A stretch of DNA of 22,315 nt. Origin: Pelomicrobium sp036803785 (lineage in GTDB: Bacteria; Pseudomonadota; Gammaproteobacteria; Burkholderiales; UBA6910). The stretch covers positions 1-22,315 of the forward strand of contig NZ_DAIRTR010000040.1 of NCBI RefSeq assembly GCF_036803785.1. The letters run 5' to 3'. The translations under genes and the position numbers were made by a program. This document shows positions 20,806 through 22,315 of the stretch, one piece after another. How positions within the stretch are numbered: the stretch's first letter is position 1; each line of letters starts with the position of its first letter. A model generated the notes under the pieces. That model did no database searches and was not told where the DNA came from. It worked only from the letters and a program-made list of their open reading frames with translations.

Positions 20806-22315
20806 ATGCTGGACGATTTTGTTCGAGAGCCGCGCATCGCCTACTTCTCCATGGAGATGGCCCTGCGCAACGAAATCCCTACCTACAGCGGCGGCTTGGG
20901 AGTGCTGGCAGGCGACACCATGCGCACGAGCGCCGACTTGGGGCTGCCCCTGGTGGGCGTCACTCTGGTGAGCCGCGCCGGCTATTTCCGACAGGAGATC
21001 GACGCCACCGGACGACAGGTGGAGCGACCCGATCCCTGGGAGCCAGAGCGTTGGACAAGCCCCCTCAACGCGAAGGTGGCGGTGGGCATCGAAGGACGCG
21101 AGGTCTGGATCCGGGGCTGGCTCTACGTGGTGCAAGGCCACATGGGCGGTCGAGTGCCCGTCATCCTCCTGGATACCGCCTTGGACGAGAACCGGCCGGA
21201 GGATCGGGAAATTACCCACTTTCTCTACGGTGGAGACGAAACCTACCGGTTGAAGCAGGAAATCGTCCTCGGCATCGGCGGCGTGCGCCTGCTCCAGGCC
21301 CTTGGCTTCACCGTGCGGCAATATCACATGAACGAAGGTCATTCCGCCCTTCTTGCCCTGGAGCTCCTGCGCCGCCACGCCTATCCACCGGAGGACGTGA
21401 GGCCCGGCGAGCCGCCCTTCGACATCCCGCGGGTACGGGAGCTTTGCAACTTCACCACCCACACCCCCGTGGAGGCGGGCCATGACCGCTTCTCCTATGA
21501 CCTGGTGCGGCGTGTCCTGGGAGACTTCATCGATCTGGAAACGCTCAAATCCCTGGCGGGGAAAGACGTGCTCAACATGACGCGCCTTGCCCTGAGCCTT
21601 TCCGAGTACGTGAACGGTGTCGCCAAACGCCACGCCGAAGTGTCCCGCAGGATGTATCCGGGCTACCGGGTGCACGCGGTGACCAATGGAGTGCATCCTT
21701 ACACCTGGACGTGCGAAAGCATCCGCCGGCTCTACGATACCCATCTGCCCGGCTGGTGCCACGAGCCGGAGCTGCTCTCGCGCGCCGATCGGATCCCGGA
21801 CGCGCAACTATGGGAGGCCCATCGCCAGGCCAAAGGCCGGCTCATCGAGAAAGTCAAGGCATCCAGTGGGATCGCCTTTCTCCCCGAGCAGCCCATCCTC
21901 GGCTATGCGCGACGCATGACGGCGTACAAGCGGCCAGATCTCCTGTTCACCGACGTGGAGCGTCTGAAGGCGATCGCCCGGAAGCAGCCCTTCCAGCTCG
22001 TACTCGCGGGCAAGGCCCATCCTCGCGACGAGCCGGGCAAGGGCTTGATCGAGCTGCTCCATGCCCATATGCGGCAGCTCGCCGGGGCTCTCCCCATCGC
22101 CTATCTCCCCAACTACGATATGGACACCGCCCTCGCCATGGTCTGCGGCTGCGATGTATGGCTCAACACCCCGCTTCCCCCACTGGAAGCCTCGGGCACG
22201 AGCGGCATGAAAGCTGCGTTCAACGGCGTGCCCCAGCTCTCCATCCTGGACGGATGGTGGGTAGAGGGCTGTATCGAGGGGGTGACGGGATGGTCGATTG
22301 GGGACGGGGGGCAAG
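20806..22315 (+). CDS. Alpha-glucan (glycogen) phosphorylase, partial at right edge
   Basis: Releases glucose 1-phosphate from glycogen or maltodextrin using phosphate and pyridoxal phosphate (family GT35). The first 503 codons are in the window, beginning MLDDFVREPRIAYFSMEMALRNEIPTYSGGLGVLAGDTMRTSADLGLP, typical of the short phosphorylase type that lacks the mammalian-type regulatory N-terminus. Other blocks are QYHMNEGHSALLALELLR, CNFTTHTPVEAGHDRF, AVTNGVHPYTW, and EASGTSGMKAAFNGVPQLSILDGWW, in which Lys469 is the expected PLP-binding lysine. It follows the FNT channel gene by 39 nt. The gene is open to the window end, so roughly the last 10-40% is missing, depending on subtype. Its job would be to mobilise stored glycogen when respiration stops. 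Confidence 0.92.
   Translation, partial: MLDDFVREPRIAYFSMEMALRNEIPTYSGGLGVLAGDTMRTSADLGLPLVGVTLVSRAGYFRQEIDATGRQVERPDPWEPERWTSPLNAKVAVGIEGREVWIRGWLYVVQGHMGGRVPVILLDTALDENRPEDREITHFLYGGDETYRLKQEIVLGIGGVRLLQALGFTVRQYHMNEGHSALLALELLRRHAYPPEDVRPGEPPFDIPRVRELCNFTTHTPVEAGHDRFSYDLVRRVLGDFIDLETLKSLAGKDVLNMTRLALSLSEYVNGVAKRHAEVSRRMYPGYRVHAVTNGVHPYTWTCESIRRLYDTHLPGWCHEPELLSRADRIPDAQLWEAHRQAKGRLIEKVKASSGIAFLPEQPILGYARRMTAYKRPDLLFTDVERLKAIARKQPFQLVLAGKAHPRDEPGKGLIELLHAHMRQLAGALPIAYLPNYDMDTALAMVCGCDVWLNTPLPPLEASGTSGMKAAFNGVPQLSILDGWWVEGCIEGVTGWSIGDGGQ

Noticed and set aside
19498..21807. Very long (769-codon) open frame on the minus strand opposite fnr's end, the FNT channel and the phosphorylase
   Set aside because: It is antisense to two well-recognised genes with conserved motifs; its His/Gly/Arg-rich translation is the usual shadow of GC-rich coding DNA.
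1..22315. CRISPR arrays, insertion sequences, attachment sites, tRNA and rRNA genes
   Set aside because: No repeated direct units, transposase or integrase motifs, or tRNA/rRNA-like segments were recognised on reading both strands.

Overview
The window is about 22.3 kb of GC-rich DNA, densely coding on both strands and probably from a facultatively anaerobic proteobacterium. A beta- or gammaproteobacterial sulfur/nitrogen-cycle lineage seems most likely, judging from the FNR, HisKA_3/NarL and DksA proteins, but this is inferred from protein style only. No rRNA, tRNA, CRISPR array, transposase or integrase was seen.

The layout is a series of short, often divergent operons separated by FNR-type operators (TTGAY-N4-RTCAA). 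Left to right: a truncated Lon-like AAA protease (-); a 58-aa small protein (-); a CBS-pair protein followed by a class II (B12-dependent) ribonucleotide reductase (+); Hsp20 (-); dodecin followed by a long-chain acyl-CoA synthetase (-); UspA and a doubtful small ORF (+); an operon on the minus strand of a decayed ribosome-hibernation-factor gene, an adenosine-specific kinase and an Na,K-ATPase-like P-type ATPase; a stand-alone primase-polymerase; archease with a remnant of its partner rtcB (-); a DksA/TraR protein and an alpha/beta hydrolase (+); a second CBS protein coupled to a phosphoribosyltransferase (-); a Cache-PAS-HisKA_3 histidine kinase coupled to a NarL-type regulator, a single-domain receiver and an FNR protein with its iron-sulfur cysteines (+); a formate/nitrite channel and a truncated alpha-glucan phosphorylase (+).

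Seven FNR-like operators lie in front of most of these operons, and in nine promoter directions a -10-like hexamer sits 31-32 bp from the operator centre, the geometry of class II FNR-activated promoters. The fnr gene itself is in the cluster. The simplest reading is a self-contained oxygen-limitation and dormancy island: low-oxygen dNTP synthesis, protein and nucleotide care, ion homeostasis, glycogen use, formate handling and ribosome control, switched on by FNR and modulated by a two-component system.

The gene content closely parallels the Mycobacterium tuberculosis DosR dormancy regulon (nrdZ, hspX, usp, hrp1 CBS protein, a P-type ATPase, phosphoribosyltransferase/hydrolase, HPF-like factor, NarL-family regulator with a HisKA_3 kinase), although the control here appears to be FNR-based. 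Two pseudogenes missed by ordinary ORF calling, an HPF/RaiA-like gene and an rtcB remnant, suggest that parts of the island are decaying.
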